DNA from: Bianquea renquensis
GTDB taxonomy: Bacteria > Bacillota > Clostridia > Lachnospirales > Bianqueaceae
NCBI RefSeq assembly: GCF_014384895.1
Contig: NZ_JACRSQ010000036.1
Span: 1-29,014, forward strand
Direction: 5' to 3'
DNA: 29,014 nucleotides
The notes below the pieces were generated by a model. It had not been told where the DNA came from. It made no database searches and worked only from the letters and a program-made list of their open reading frames with translations. Of the stretch, positions 1 through 8,243 are shown in pieces (within the stretch, counting starts at the first letter, position 1; each line of letters opens with the position of its first letter). Both the position numbers and the translations under genes were made by a program.

Positions 1-208
1 CCCTTTTTTACAGTTTGCAATCCCTTTTCCTCTTTTTCTGTCTCTGTTTCCACTTATTTCTGCCTCTTTTTTAGCTTTCCCAGGCTTATTTCCACTACGT
101 TTCTCATAGTAACTCCATCTCTGTTTCCTCTGTGGGACTTACTTTGGGAATTTACGGGAATTCCGCATGGCCTCCCATATGTCGTTGGATGTTAGCACAA
201 ATTCATCG

Positions 209-237
209 TTTACGATCGAGTTTCCCTATGCTATAAT
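209..237 (+). promoter_or_regulatory. sigma-A-type promoter of the ABC transporter gene
   Basis: The -10 box TATAAT lies at 232-237 and is preceded by TG one base upstream (229-230), an extended -10. The -35 candidate TTTACG is at 209-214, with a 17-base spacer. Transcription would start near 244, giving a leader of about 30 nt that holds the AGGTAGG ribosome binding site. The -35 matches only four of six consensus bases, so the extended -10 probably does most of the work. Confidence 0.6.
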
Positions 238-273
238 AGATCGAAATGAGAGAACAATCTTGGAGGTAGGAAA

Positions 274-2019
274 ATGGGATTTACAAGACGACTGATCTTG
301 ATGGCGAGAAAACATTGGGGGACACTGCTGATAGCCATTATGGGTATCATTGGCACTTCCCTCCTAAACCTGGTAACTCCGGAGATCGTAAGGAGGCTGA
401 CGGCCTCCCTGGGAAGTGGTGGTCAGCTGACAGATCAGCTGCTCCTCACCTACGTCATCGTTTTGACCGCCGCATATCTGCTTCGAGCCATCTGCCGTTT
501 CATCAGCATGGCCATCAGTCATGTGGCCGCCTGGCGCTTCGTCCCAGACTTAACACTGACCGTCTACGACAAACTACAGTCCCTTTCCCTAAAATACTTT
601 CAGGATAAACAGACGGGTGAACTCATGAGCCGCATGGTCAACGATACCCGGCAGATTGAGCTGCTGGTGGCCCACGCACTGCCGGACCTGATTAGCAACA
701 GCCTTGTCGTCCTCAGCGTTGCCGTCATGCTGTTCGTTATCAATGGAAAGCTGGCACTGCTGACATTGATTCCTGTCCCCTTTGTGGTCTTCGTCAGCAC
801 CCTTTTTTCGAAAAAAGTGGCCCCCCTATTCCGCATCAATCAGCAGGTTCTAGGAGAGCTTAACGGCGTTTTACAGGACAACCTATCGGGCATGCGTGAG
901 ATCCAGACCTTTGCCCAGGAGCAAACGGAGCATGAGAAGATGGTCAAGCACTGTGAACGCTATTCCAAGGTGAACATACATGCCAACTACGCCGCGGCAC
1001 TTTACCATCCAGGTGTTGAATTCGTAACCTCTCTCGGAACGGTCATCGTTGTTGGTTTCGGCGGGTATATGGCTAGCCGCGGCACCATGGAGGTGGCGGA
1101 CGTGGTTGGGTTTGTTATGTACTTAAGTCTGTTCTATCAGCCGCTAGCGGTCCTGGCACGCCTGGTGGAAGACGTCCAAACCACCTACGCCGGCGCCGTG
1201 CGGGTTTTCGACATTCTTGACGCCCAATCGGATGTGACAGAGGGCGCGGATGCCCAGGAACTGACCCAGTGCGAGGGGAGAATTACCTTCGATCACGTAT
1301 CCTTTTGTTATGAGGAGACAGAGCCCGTCCTGCAAGATATTAGCTTCGAAGTACAACCCGGCAAAATGTTCGCCATTGTCGGGCCTACAGGTGTGGGAAA
1401 GACGACGATTCTCTCCTTACTGGAACGGTTTTATGACCCCCAGTCCGGTCGAATCCTGCTGGATGGCCAGGATATCCGGCATTTAACTCTACATTCGCTG
1501 CGGAATCAGATTTCCATGGTGTTGCAGGACACCTTTCTTTTCAATGGCACCATCGCGGAGAACATCGCCTATGGTATGCCAAATGCCAGCCGCGACGATA
1601 TAGTGGAGGCCGCCACATCCGCCAACGCCCTTTCTTTTATCCTTAGTATGCCGGCGGGCTTTGACACTTTAGTCGGGGAACGCGGCGTCCGCCTGTCAGG
1701 GGGCCAGAAGCAGCGCATTGCCATTGCCCGCGCAATTCTCCGCAGAACGCCGATCCTGATCCTCGATGAGGCGACTTCCGCCGTAGATACGGAGACGGAG
1801 AGCGAAATCCAAGCGGCCATTGATCAACTGGCAGGGAGCCGGACGATTTTGGTGATCGCCCACCGCTTGTCAACGGTGATGCGGGCCGATGAAATCCTCG
1901 TGCTGGAGGACGGCCGTGCTGTCCAGCGGGGAACTCACGAGGAGCTCTTACGTCAGAACGGTCTATACGCGAAGCTGTGCCACATCCAGCAGATCGGCGG
2001 CGATCCACAAAAAAGTTAG
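274..2019 (+). CDS. ABC transporter, fused permease and ATP-binding protein (multidrug/lipid exporter type)
   Basis: This 581-residue half-transporter has an N-terminal membrane domain (about 1-310, roughly six hydrophobic segments) and a C-terminal nucleotide-binding domain. The Walker A motif GPTGVGKT is at 370-377, the Q-loop is near 418 (VLQDT), the signature LSGGQ is at 474-478, Walker B ILILDEA is at 494-500 and the H-loop histidine is near 530, so the ATPase looks complete. This is the MsbA/LmrA/BmrA architecture, which works as a homodimer or as a heterodimer with a second half. No partner gene is adjacent. Substrate is unknown; drug, lipid or peptide export are all possible. The start is set by GGAGGTAGG eight bases upstream and by the promoter at 209-237. 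It is the only complete plus-strand gene, and its stop overlaps that of the convergent nucleotidyltransferase gene. Confidence 0.92.
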   Translation: MGFTRRLILMARKHWGTLLIAIMGIIGTSLLNLVTPEIVRRLTASLGSGGQLTDQLLLTYVIVLTAAYLLRAICRFISMAISHVAAWRFVPDLTLTVYDKLQSLSLKYFQDKQTGELMSRMVNDTRQIELLVAHALPDLISNSLVVLSVAVMLFVINGKLALLTLIPVPFVVFVSTLFSKKVAPLFRINQQVLGELNGVLQDNLSGMREIQTFAQEQTEHEKMVKHCERYSKVNIHANYAAALYHPGVEFVTSLGTVIVVGFGGYMASRGTMEVADVVGFVMYLSLFYQPLAVLARLVEDVQTTYAGAVRVFDILDAQSDVTEGADAQELTQCEGRITFDHVSFCYEETEPVLQDISFEVQPGKMFAIVGPTGVGKTTILSLLERFYDPQSGRILLDGQDIRHLTLHSLRNQISMVLQDTFLFNGTIAENIAYGMPNASRDDIVEAATSANALSFILSMPAGFDTLVGERGVRLSGGQKQRIAIARAILRRTPILILDEATSAVDTETESEIQAAIDQLAGSRTILVIAHRLSTVMRADEILVLEDGRAVQRGTHEELLRQNGLYAKLCHIQQIGGDPQKS

Positions 2020-2900
2020 CCAAATACTTCGCGGTTGCGCCGGATTTTCTCCAGATCTTGTTTCGTCAGGTCCTGCTGGATATACTCCAGCACAGAGGGC
2101 GCGTCCAGCCGCGCAGAAAAGTCCACTCTCCACCGTTTGCGCTCCTGTTCCGAAAGGCCGTACCAATCCAACAACGCTTCGCCCTCCTCACTGCGCAGAA
2201 TCTCTATGTATGGCTGCCACATAGCGTCCGGAAAGACAAGGCTGGAATAGTAGACCATATAAAAGGCGTAGGGCCTTGCACCGCATTTTTCGCATTGTTC
2301 CTTAACGGCTGCTGGAGAACAGGTCTTTGGATTTCTTTTCACGAGAAAATATAGATCTTGAAATAGATTCCTTCGAATATAGTTATGCTCTGCCAGAAGG
2401 TACAGCGAATTCATCTCTTTATAATGGTGCAGGACAAGTTGCACAAACGTCTTATCCATTGGCAGTGTCATTACCGTCACACCATAGATTTCCACCGGTT
2501 CGGCGTCGCTTATAAAATCGTCCATATCCACCCGGGGACCCGTATACTCCCCCCAGAAAATGTCAAAATTAATGTCCAGATCAATGGACAGGAAGGCTCG
2601 CCTTTTGACATAGGGTTTAACCTGGTGAGAAAAAGCCAGCGCCATCACCGCCTCACGGCGGTTTCTTGTTGTGGTGGAAAATCCGTGTTGCGTCAACACT
2701 TGATCCATCTCCTCCAGATGATTGCGGCTGACCAAGATATCCACATCGCTGCTGGTGCGCTGTCCCACGTCTCCATAGGCGTAGAGAGACAGCACTTCGC
2801 CTTTGACAATCGCATAGGGAAACGCGATGTCCGGTAGAATGGCACTCACCTCGTTATATCGCATCTTTCCAATGATAGGATTTAGCTGTTGTGAATTCAT
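2016..2900 (-). CDS. nucleotidyltransferase-fold family protein (NTP_transf_5-like), function unknown
   Basis: The 294-residue protein shows the hallmark of the uncharacterised nucleotidyltransferase family (Pfam NTP_transf_5). There is a K-G pair at 33-34 and then a G-D-x-G-x-R-x-S-S-D-x-D-I-L-V run near 43-57, where Asp52 and Asp54 would bind metal. The rest is helical with many aromatics and no membrane segment. Members are found in capsule, peptide natural-product and other accessory loci, but the target is generally unknown. The reading frame is open back to 3104, but that part crosses the spoIVA terminator and has no ribosome site. ATG at 2900 lies 13 bases after GGAGG; a TTG at 2906 in the same frame has a better spacing of seven and may be the true start. 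The stop overlaps the convergent ABC gene by four bases. Confidence 0.8.
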   Translation of the reverse strand: MNSQQLNPIIGKMRYNEVSAILPDIAFPYAIVKGEVLSLYAYGDVGQRTSSDVDILVSRNHLEEMDQVLTQHGFSTTTRNRREAVMALAFSHQVKPYVKRRAFLSIDLDINFDIFWGEYTGPRVDMDDFISDAEPVEIYGVTVMTLPMDKTFVQLVLHHYKEMNSLYLLAEHNYIRRNLFQDLYFLVKRNPKTCSPAAVKEQCEKCGARPYAFYMVYYSSLVFPDAMWQPYIEILRSEEGEALLDWYGLSEQERKRWRVDFSARLDAPSVLEYIQQDLTKQDLEKIRRNREVFG

Positions 2901-3035
2901 CTCCAAATCAGTTCCTCCTCCGTCCTTGTATGTATGTGCCAGGTTGCGTGTAAACCCCCGGTATACATGGCGCCGCGAGGTTGCACACGTCTGCGCTGCG
3001 GTTTGTTCGCTTCGCTCACCGCGCGGCCGGCGCGT

Positions 3036-3059
3036 ATAATCGCTAATGCGATTATTATA
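3036..3059 (-). promoter_or_regulatory. possible promoter with overlapping palindrome upstream of the nucleotidyltransferase gene
   Basis: On the minus strand a TATAAT lies at 3059-3054. It overlaps an 8+8 bp perfect inverted repeat (ATAATCGC, 4-base loop, GCGATTAT) at 3036-3055. No good -35 is seen (TTCCCT at the right distance). About 150 bases of GC-rich sequence separate it from the gene start. The palindrome could be an operator or only a small hairpin. Confidence 0.3.
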
Positions 3060-3102
3060 CCATGTTTTCCAGAAAAAGGGAAGTGGCACATTGCGTGACA
3101 GC

Positions 3103-3144
3103 AAAAAAGGCCTTCGGTGAGCTGATGAAAGCTCCCTTAGGCCT
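3103..3144 (-). terminator. rho-independent terminator of spoIVA
   Basis: Read on the minus strand, a stem pairs AGGCCT plus GGGAGCT with AGCTCACC plus AGGCCT around a TTCATC loop, with two small mismatches, followed at once by six T. It begins ten bases after the spoIVA stop codon. Confidence 0.88.
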
Positions 3145-3153
3145 CTCCACGCC

Positions 3154-4638
3154 TTACAAAATAATACAGATCAGACCGCCACGCCCTTCATTGATGACCT
3201 TTTCCAGCGTTTCCTGTAATTTGAGCTGGGCATCCTCTGGCATCTTGACGAGCTTATTGTTCAGTCCCTCATTGACCAACTCGTAGAGGGATTTTCCAAA
3301 GATCTCCGAATCCCACACTTTGCTCGGCTCTTCCTTCATCTCCTGATTGAGATAATTTACAAAATCCTCGCTCTGCTGTTGTGTTCCCACGAAGGGGTTG
3401 ATCTCTGTCTCCACATCGGTTCGGATCAGATGGACGGATGGCGCTTTCGCTTTGATCTTGACCCCATATTTACTTCCCTGTCTGACGATCATGGGATCCT
3501 CTAGGGTCAATGCATCCATCAAGGGGTTCACGATGCCGTATCCGCGATTCATAGCTTCCTTAAAGGCATAATCCACTTTCTCATATTCTTTCTTCGCCTC
3601 CGCCAGGGATGAAATGGTGGAGATAAGCTGCCGTTCACTCTGAATCGGCAATCCTGTCATCTCCGTCAAAATGTCATAGAAGAGATGATCGTCCATCTGG
3701 ACTTCCACCGTCGCCTCACCCTGGGCCATGTCTACATCATCCATGTGGATCTTCTTCACGCGGGGATTGTCGGATAAGCCCGCCACATAGGCCGGAATAT
3801 CCCGCAGCTTGGCGACCTTATCCATCCCGCTTCGAATCGCCTGGATCATTTCCTGCTTCAGCGGGTGATCCATTTGCAGACTCTCCATCCATTTCGGCAG
3901 GAAGAACCGGACTTCCTTGGCAGGAAATTCCTCCAGAAGGGTCCGCATAATCTGCGCAATGTCATCCCGCCGCAGTTGCTTGCAGTTGACGGGCAGGACC
4001 GGCACGCCATGCTCCTTGGAGAGTGCCTCCGCCAAATTCCGGCATTCCTCGCCGTAAGGCCTCGCCGAGTTCAGGACGACGACAAAGGGTTTCCCCAGTT
4101 CCTTCAATTCCGCAATCACGCGCTGCTCCGCCCCCTGATATTCCTCCCGGTTCAGCTCTGTCACACTGCCGTCCGTGGTGACGACAATGCCGATGGTCGA
4201 GTGCTCCGCAATGACTTTCCGTGTCCCAATCTCTGCCGCCTGAACGAAGGGAATCTCCTCCTCAAACCATGGAGTTTTAACCATTCGGTTCTCGTTGTTT
4301 TCCATGTGGCCGATGGCTCCAGGCACCATATAGCCGACACAGTCGATCATTTTCGCTCGAAAACGAACGCCCGCGTCCTCCAGCGCCACCTCCACCGCTT
4401 CCTTCGGGATAAACTTCGGCTCTGTGGTCATGATGGTTTTGCCGTTACTGCTCTGTGGCAATTCATCCACCGTCCGGATCCGTTCATTTTCATCTTCAAT
4501 ATTGGGTATGATCAGCATCTCCATAAAATTTTTGATGAAGGTGGACTTCCCGGTCCGTACAGGCCCTACAACCCCTATGTAAATATCTCCGCCGGTCCTG
4601 GTGGAAATATCCTGGTACAGATTAAAATCCTCTGCCAT
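3154..4638 (-). CDS. spoIVA: stage IV sporulation protein A (spore coat morphogenetic ATPase)
   Basis: SpoIVA is an ATPase that polymerises on the outer forespore membrane, anchored there by SpoVM, and forms the basement layer of the spore coat. It is made in the mother cell. This copy has 494 residues, near the usual 492. Walker A GPVRTGKST is at 25-33, followed by the conserved segment near 66-80 (GKTIMTTEPKF) that holds the sensor threonines. The C-terminus GGLICIIL matches my recollection of the Bacillus protein. A GAGGGAG ribosome site lies six bases before the ATG. The gene has its own terminator and a possible sigma-E -10 upstream. It shows the host makes endospores. In many spore formers it sits next to gpsA or close to it; here the two are 11.5 kb apart. 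Confidence 0.97.
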   Translation of the reverse strand: MAEDFNLYQDISTRTGGDIYIGVVGPVRTGKSTFIKNFMEMLIIPNIEDENERIRTVDELPQSSNGKTIMTTEPKFIPKEAVEVALEDAGVRFRAKMIDCVGYMVPGAIGHMENNENRMVKTPWFEEEIPFVQAAEIGTRKVIAEHSTIGIVVTTDGSVTELNREEYQGAEQRVIAELKELGKPFVVVLNSARPYGEECRNLAEALSKEHGVPVLPVNCKQLRRDDIAQIMRTLLEEFPAKEVRFFLPKWMESLQMDHPLKQEMIQAIRSGMDKVAKLRDIPAYVAGLSDNPRVKKIHMDDVDMAQGEATVEVQMDDHLFYDILTEMTGLPIQSERQLISTISSLAEAKKEYEKVDYAFKEAMNRGYGIVNPLMDALTLEDPMIVRQGSKYGVKIKAKAPSVHLIRTDVETEINPFVGTQQQSEDFVNYLNQEMKEEPSKVWDSEIFGKSLYELVNEGLNNKLVKMPEDAQLKLQETLEKVINEGRGGLICIIL

Positions 4639-4644
4639 AGTTTG

Positions 4645-4686
4645 CTCCCTCGTTTCATGATTTCGTTACTATATCGTATGAGGGAG
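4645..4686 (-). promoter_or_regulatory. candidate sigma-E -10 element and RBS-masking inverted repeat upstream of spoIVA
   Basis: On the minus strand CATACGAT (4680-4673) resembles the mother-cell sigma-E -10 consensus CATACAnT. No clear -35 was found. CTCCCTC at 4686-4680 is an exact complement of the spoIVA ribosome site GAGGGAG at 4651-4645, with a 28-base loop. A transcript starting just after this -10 would lack the CTCCCTC arm, while one reading through from the upstream regulator gene would contain it. Confidence 0.35.
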
Positions 4687-4733
4687 AGGATAAGTTTAGA
4701 ACCAGTGAGAAGAAGAATATCGCACGCCTCCAC

Positions 4734-6380
4734 TCACGTTTTCTCATTGCGGTATTCGCCGGGAGTCTTGCCCATCATTTTCTTAAAAATGCGGGAAAAA
4801 TGTTCTACGTTCTGATACCCCACCTTCTCCGCAATCTCATAGTTTTTCAGATTGGTATTTTTTAGAAGATGGGTTGCCGCCTGCACCCGCACGAAGTTGA
4901 TGTAGGACACCAGGTTATCCCCATACTCTTTGGAAAAAGCGCGGCTCAAATAATTGGGGTTCACCCCCATGCTCTCCGCAATCTCTGTCAAAGACAAGTC
5001 TCTGTAATAGTTCGCCAGCACATATTTCTTGACCCGCTTTACTAAGCTGCTGGAGTGGTATTCCTGCTGCAACAGGGCTGTAACGGTTTTCTCCAGCCAT
5101 TCGTTCATCTCTTTGAGAGTTCCATACTCTTTGAGATATTTCTCGAAATAATTCAAATCCCCTTGAAGTCGCTTCAGGGTATTGTTCTCCGCTGCATACT
5201 CCCTGAGGTAAAATACATAGCGCTGAAAGATACCGCGAACTTGCTGAATCTGAGAAAAATTCACCGAACTAGGCTGAATTTGATAGGCGCTCATATTCTC
5301 CTGAAGCCCCTTCATATCCCATGAGGTCAGCCTATCTCGAAATTCGGCAACAAGTCTTCCAAAATGTTCTGGGGCAATCTCCCCTTCTTTCGCTGTGGCC
5401 AGCGATTGACTCAGCAGTGTATCCTTTCCAAGAAGAAAAAAGTGACTGTTCAGCTCGTTCGCCTGTTCATACATCTGGGATGCTGTCTGGTTTTGCTCCT
5501 CATTCAAACCGCTAACCGAAATTATCGTCTCCATCAGCAAAGAATTCTGTAGGGTTTTTTTCACTGCAGAATAAAGGTCGTAGACCTTGCACTTTAACTC
5601 GAATCGCCCACCCTCCGAGGATGTAAAAAAGAGGTACTCATCGGGTTTATAGCAGACAAAAACGGTGTTCTGAAAGCCTTTGCAGAGCTCTTCCAACACA
5701 TTATCCAAGGCAACCTCAAAGAGAAGATAGTTGTTTTTCCAATTATCTTGCAGGATCCGATGATAATCATCCATCTTCACAAGCAATATAGCTGTCGGCA
5801 GACTGTCTGGCAAAAAAAACTGGGCATATTCCTGCTGATAGGCCTCGGGAAAGGTGATATTCTTGCTGATAATATCGCGGAAGAACTTTTTCTTGAGCTC
5901 ACTTCGACTGCTATCGACCATATTTTGCAGAGAACTTAACCGAGTGGCCATTTCTGCAAAGCGCTTCTTCTGCGCTAAATTCTTTTGCTTTTCCAAAAGC
6001 AGTCGGTTTTTCCTCTCCTCGCATTTTTGGAGGATATCGACGATCTGTTCCTCCGTCATTTCAGATTTCAAGGCATATTCCTTAGCTCCCAGCTTAAAAG
6101 CCTGCCCTACCATATGAAAATCGCTGTAAGCGCTCAGCACGACAAATTGGTATTCCGGGTCCAGCTCCATGGCGCTACAGATGAGCTCTAGTCCATCCAT
6201 GACCGGCATTTTTATGTCGGTAAAAATGACATCCACCTTTCGACTTTTTAAGATCTCCAAGGCCTTTAATCCGTCCGAGACGGCTCCCACGATCTCACAC
6301 TTCAGGGTCTGTGATTGAAAAAATCCTTGCATAAACTCTAGAAAAAAAGGTTCGTCATCCACAATCAGAATTTTTAGCAA
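4734..6380 (-). CDS. response regulator, YesN/AraC type
   Basis: This 548-residue protein has an N-terminal receiver domain (1-120) with acidic pocket D8-D9, phospho-acceptor D55 in FTDIKMP, S83 and K105. A long helical middle follows (about 125-440), then a C-terminal pair of AraC-type helix-turn-helices (about 448-548). The layout matches Bacillus YesN-type regulators of polysaccharide-uptake operons. It starts with TTG at 6380, eight bases after GGGAGGTG, inside the last codons of the kinase gene, so the two are translationally coupled. It is most likely phosphorylated by that kinase and activates the permease promoter. No terminator is visible between it and spoIVA. Confidence 0.93.
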   Translation of the reverse strand: MLKILIVDDEPFFLEFMQGFFQSQTLKCEIVGAVSDGLKALEILKSRKVDVIFTDIKMPVMDGLELICSAMELDPEYQFVVLSAYSDFHMVGQAFKLGAKEYALKSEMTEEQIVDILQKCEERKNRLLLEKQKNLAQKKRFAEMATRLSSLQNMVDSSRSELKKKFFRDIISKNITFPEAYQQEYAQFFLPDSLPTAILLVKMDDYHRILQDNWKNNYLLFEVALDNVLEELCKGFQNTVFVCYKPDEYLFFTSSEGGRFELKCKVYDLYSAVKKTLQNSLLMETIISVSGLNEEQNQTASQMYEQANELNSHFFLLGKDTLLSQSLATAKEGEIAPEHFGRLVAEFRDRLTSWDMKGLQENMSAYQIQPSSVNFSQIQQVRGIFQRYVFYLREYAAENNTLKRLQGDLNYFEKYLKEYGTLKEMNEWLEKTVTALLQQEYHSSSLVKRVKKYVLANYYRDLSLTEIAESMGVNPNYLSRAFSKEYGDNLVSYINFVRVQAATHLLKNTNLKNYEIAEKVGYQNVEHFSRIFKKMMGKTPGEYRNEKT

Positions 6381-8161
6381 TCCGATTCACCTCCCATCTC
6401 TTCACCAAGCCTACCTCGCACTTTGAGCTTTAGCGTTACACAGGTGTATTGATTTTTTTCACTCTCAATCCATACGCCGCAGGATTCTCCGTACAGAATT
6501 TTCAGCCGGCTGTGAATGTTGTGAATTCCAATATGCCCCTCCCGCTCTGCCGTCGATGATTCCTGCATGACAGCGGACAGCTCCATATCCGTCATTCCGG
6601 TTCCGTTGTCTCGCACTTGAATCCAAAGTTCCTCTTCCTGCTGGAAGGCTCGAATCTCAATGCTGGCAGCCCCTTCGGCCTCGCTGACAGTTTCGCTCAC
6701 CCCGTGTTCAATGGCATTTTCCACCAGAGGTTGGATGATCATATTGGGCACCTGACAGGACAAAAGCTCATGGGGGACCTGGATGGAAAACTGAATCTGA
6801 TTATTATAGCGGACGCTGCAAATCTTGATATAGTCTCTCAGGTTGTTCAGCTCTTCCTCAAGGGAGATAAAATGATTGCGAACATTAATGGTATTTCGCA
6901 GCAATCGATTCAACGTCCCCAGCATATCCACAACTTCCACGCACCCCTGCTTCATAGCCGTCATCCGGATAGAGGCAAGAGTATTGTAGAGGAAATGCGG
7001 TTTGATCTGGTGAAACATAGCGCGGATCTCCGCCTCATTTTTGCTTTTCTCCTCCTGCATAGCCCTCTGGAAGTATTTCCCAAGATTTTCAGCCATCGTG
7101 TTAAAGCCCACATAGATCAGCCCGATTTCGTCCTTGCGGTTGGAATGAAGGCGAAGGCTAAAATTGTTTTCCTCCACCACCTGCATAGCATTGGCAACGC
7201 AGACAATATCATTGGTTATTCGCGAGATATATCGAAATAGGATCAATCCAAATAAAGTTACAATCAAAATGCTCACCAGCGTGTTGATGACAATGAGATT
7301 TCTCATACTATTGGTCAGAACATCCATAGGAATTTCCACACAGATCGTCCAGCCCGTAATGGTGGATGTGCTCAAGGTAAAAAGACTCCCGTTGTTGTCC
7401 GCCTTCACCTGCACCACATCGCCCTGCCCAACTTGAATCCCCTGAAGATTTCGCTGCAAGTTCTCCATGGAAGCCTGATCATAGCCTTCCACCGGCTGAT
7501 TGGTTTCATTGAATAGATACACTTGGGCCCCGCTGGTTTCCTTGATCGGCCGATAGATCGCAGAAAAGACATCCTCCTCCAGCAGTATGACAATGACCCC
7601 CAGCCTATTGAGGTTTTGGTAATCCACAAAGTTCCGTGTGACAATATAGGCATTTTCTTGTGCAATCTGATTGTTGACCGGGTATACCCCCTTCCAACTA
7701 AATCGATCGGTTTGGGTATTTTCATCAATGACCTCCGGCGTTAAAAACTCCTTTATCGCATCCAGTGACGGATTGTAGTAGTTATACTTATATATGCTCT
7801 CTTTCCCATTATAAAATAGCATCCCCACAAACTGCGGGAACTGCTGCTGAAAGCTATTCAGCACCCAATCCACTCTCCGGTATGCCTCGTGAACCAGCCC
7901 ATCGGGGTGATTAAAATCTGTCTGGGTCAAGTAATTCATGGTACTCTGCTCTGTGAAAATTAGTCTCACCGAATCCTCGACCGCCTGAACTTTCTGGTCA
8001 ACCCCCTGCAAAATTTGCAGCGCCTGACTCTCGCAGGACCGATACACTTCCTTAGTATACAGTTTTGTAAAGGTCGCACTTGAAACCAGGTTGATGAATA
8101 AGCAGGACAAAAAAATTGCCATGGAGGTATAGAACAGCATCTGTGTCTTAATATGCTTCAT
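6374..8161 (-). CDS. sensor histidine kinase, YesM/LytS-like
   Basis: This 595-residue membrane kinase has a first membrane segment at 9-30 and an extracytoplasmic sensor of about 250 residues (dCache-like by position and size, not by motif). A second membrane segment lies at 288-312, then a HAMP linker to about 365. The His_kinase domain has FHQIKPHFLYN, with H389 as likely phospho-acceptor. The ATPase domain has N482 in VENAIEHG, then DNGTGM (518-523) and HIGIHNI. This is the YesM family, which senses extracellular sugars or sugar-loaded binding proteins. The ATG follows GAGGAGGATTCC. Its stop overlaps the regulator start by seven bases. It follows the lyase gene after 82 bases with no terminator, so it probably belongs to the same operon. 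Confidence 0.93.
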   Translation of the reverse strand: MKHIKTQMLFYTSMAIFLSCLFINLVSSATFTKLYTKEVYRSCESQALQILQGVDQKVQAVEDSVRLIFTEQSTMNYLTQTDFNHPDGLVHEAYRRVDWVLNSFQQQFPQFVGMLFYNGKESIYKYNYYNPSLDAIKEFLTPEVIDENTQTDRFSWKGVYPVNNQIAQENAYIVTRNFVDYQNLNRLGVIVILLEEDVFSAIYRPIKETSGAQVYLFNETNQPVEGYDQASMENLQRNLQGIQVGQGDVVQVKADNNGSLFTLSTSTITGWTICVEIPMDVLTNSMRNLIVINTLVSILIVTLFGLILFRYISRITNDIVCVANAMQVVEENNFSLRLHSNRKDEIGLIYVGFNTMAENLGKYFQRAMQEEKSKNEAEIRAMFHQIKPHFLYNTLASIRMTAMKQGCVEVVDMLGTLNRLLRNTINVRNHFISLEEELNNLRDYIKICSVRYNNQIQFSIQVPHELLSCQVPNMIIQPLVENAIEHGVSETVSEAEGAASIEIRAFQQEEELWIQVRDNGTGMTDMELSAVMQESSTAEREGHIGIHNIHSRLKILYGESCGVWIESEKNQYTCVTLKLKVRGRLGEEMGGESDC

Positions 8162-8243
8162 GGAATCCTCCTCTTCTGTTGGAAATATATGGGCATCATC
8201 GTCATCATATCAGATTCCAGGAGTACCCTTCTTCAACTTTTGC

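Noticed and set aside
1..130. Open minus-strand frame at the left edge, rich in Lys, Arg and Gly
   Set aside because: No start codon is found within the frame after the stop upstream, and the composition reflects the purine-rich strand. It cannot be called a gene.
95..155. 17-codon minus-strand frame with a GGAG-type site before its ATG
   Set aside because: Too short and without context; such frames arise by chance.
2901..3104. N-terminal extension of the nucleotidyltransferase frame up to 3104
   Set aside because: It crosses the spoIVA terminator and the GC-rich gap, lacks a ribosome site, and has no family features. The real start is 2900 or 2906.
4687..4733. GTGAG/CTCAC repeat after the regulator gene as a terminator
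   Set aside because: Five base pairs with a loop of more than 20 bases and no U-tract is too weak.
3865..4815. 316-residue plus-strand frame opposite spoIVA
   Set aside because: It is a mirror frame of the well-supported spoIVA gene, with no ribosome site or domain pattern. Similar long mirror frames at 6617-7240, 8160-8936, 15251-16033 and 22964-23563 were dropped for the same reason.
8161..8219. TGGAATC/GATTCCA repeat overlapping the kinase start codon as a translational switch
   Set aside because: Seven pairs with a 45-base loop, and no supporting structure between the arms. Chance is likely.
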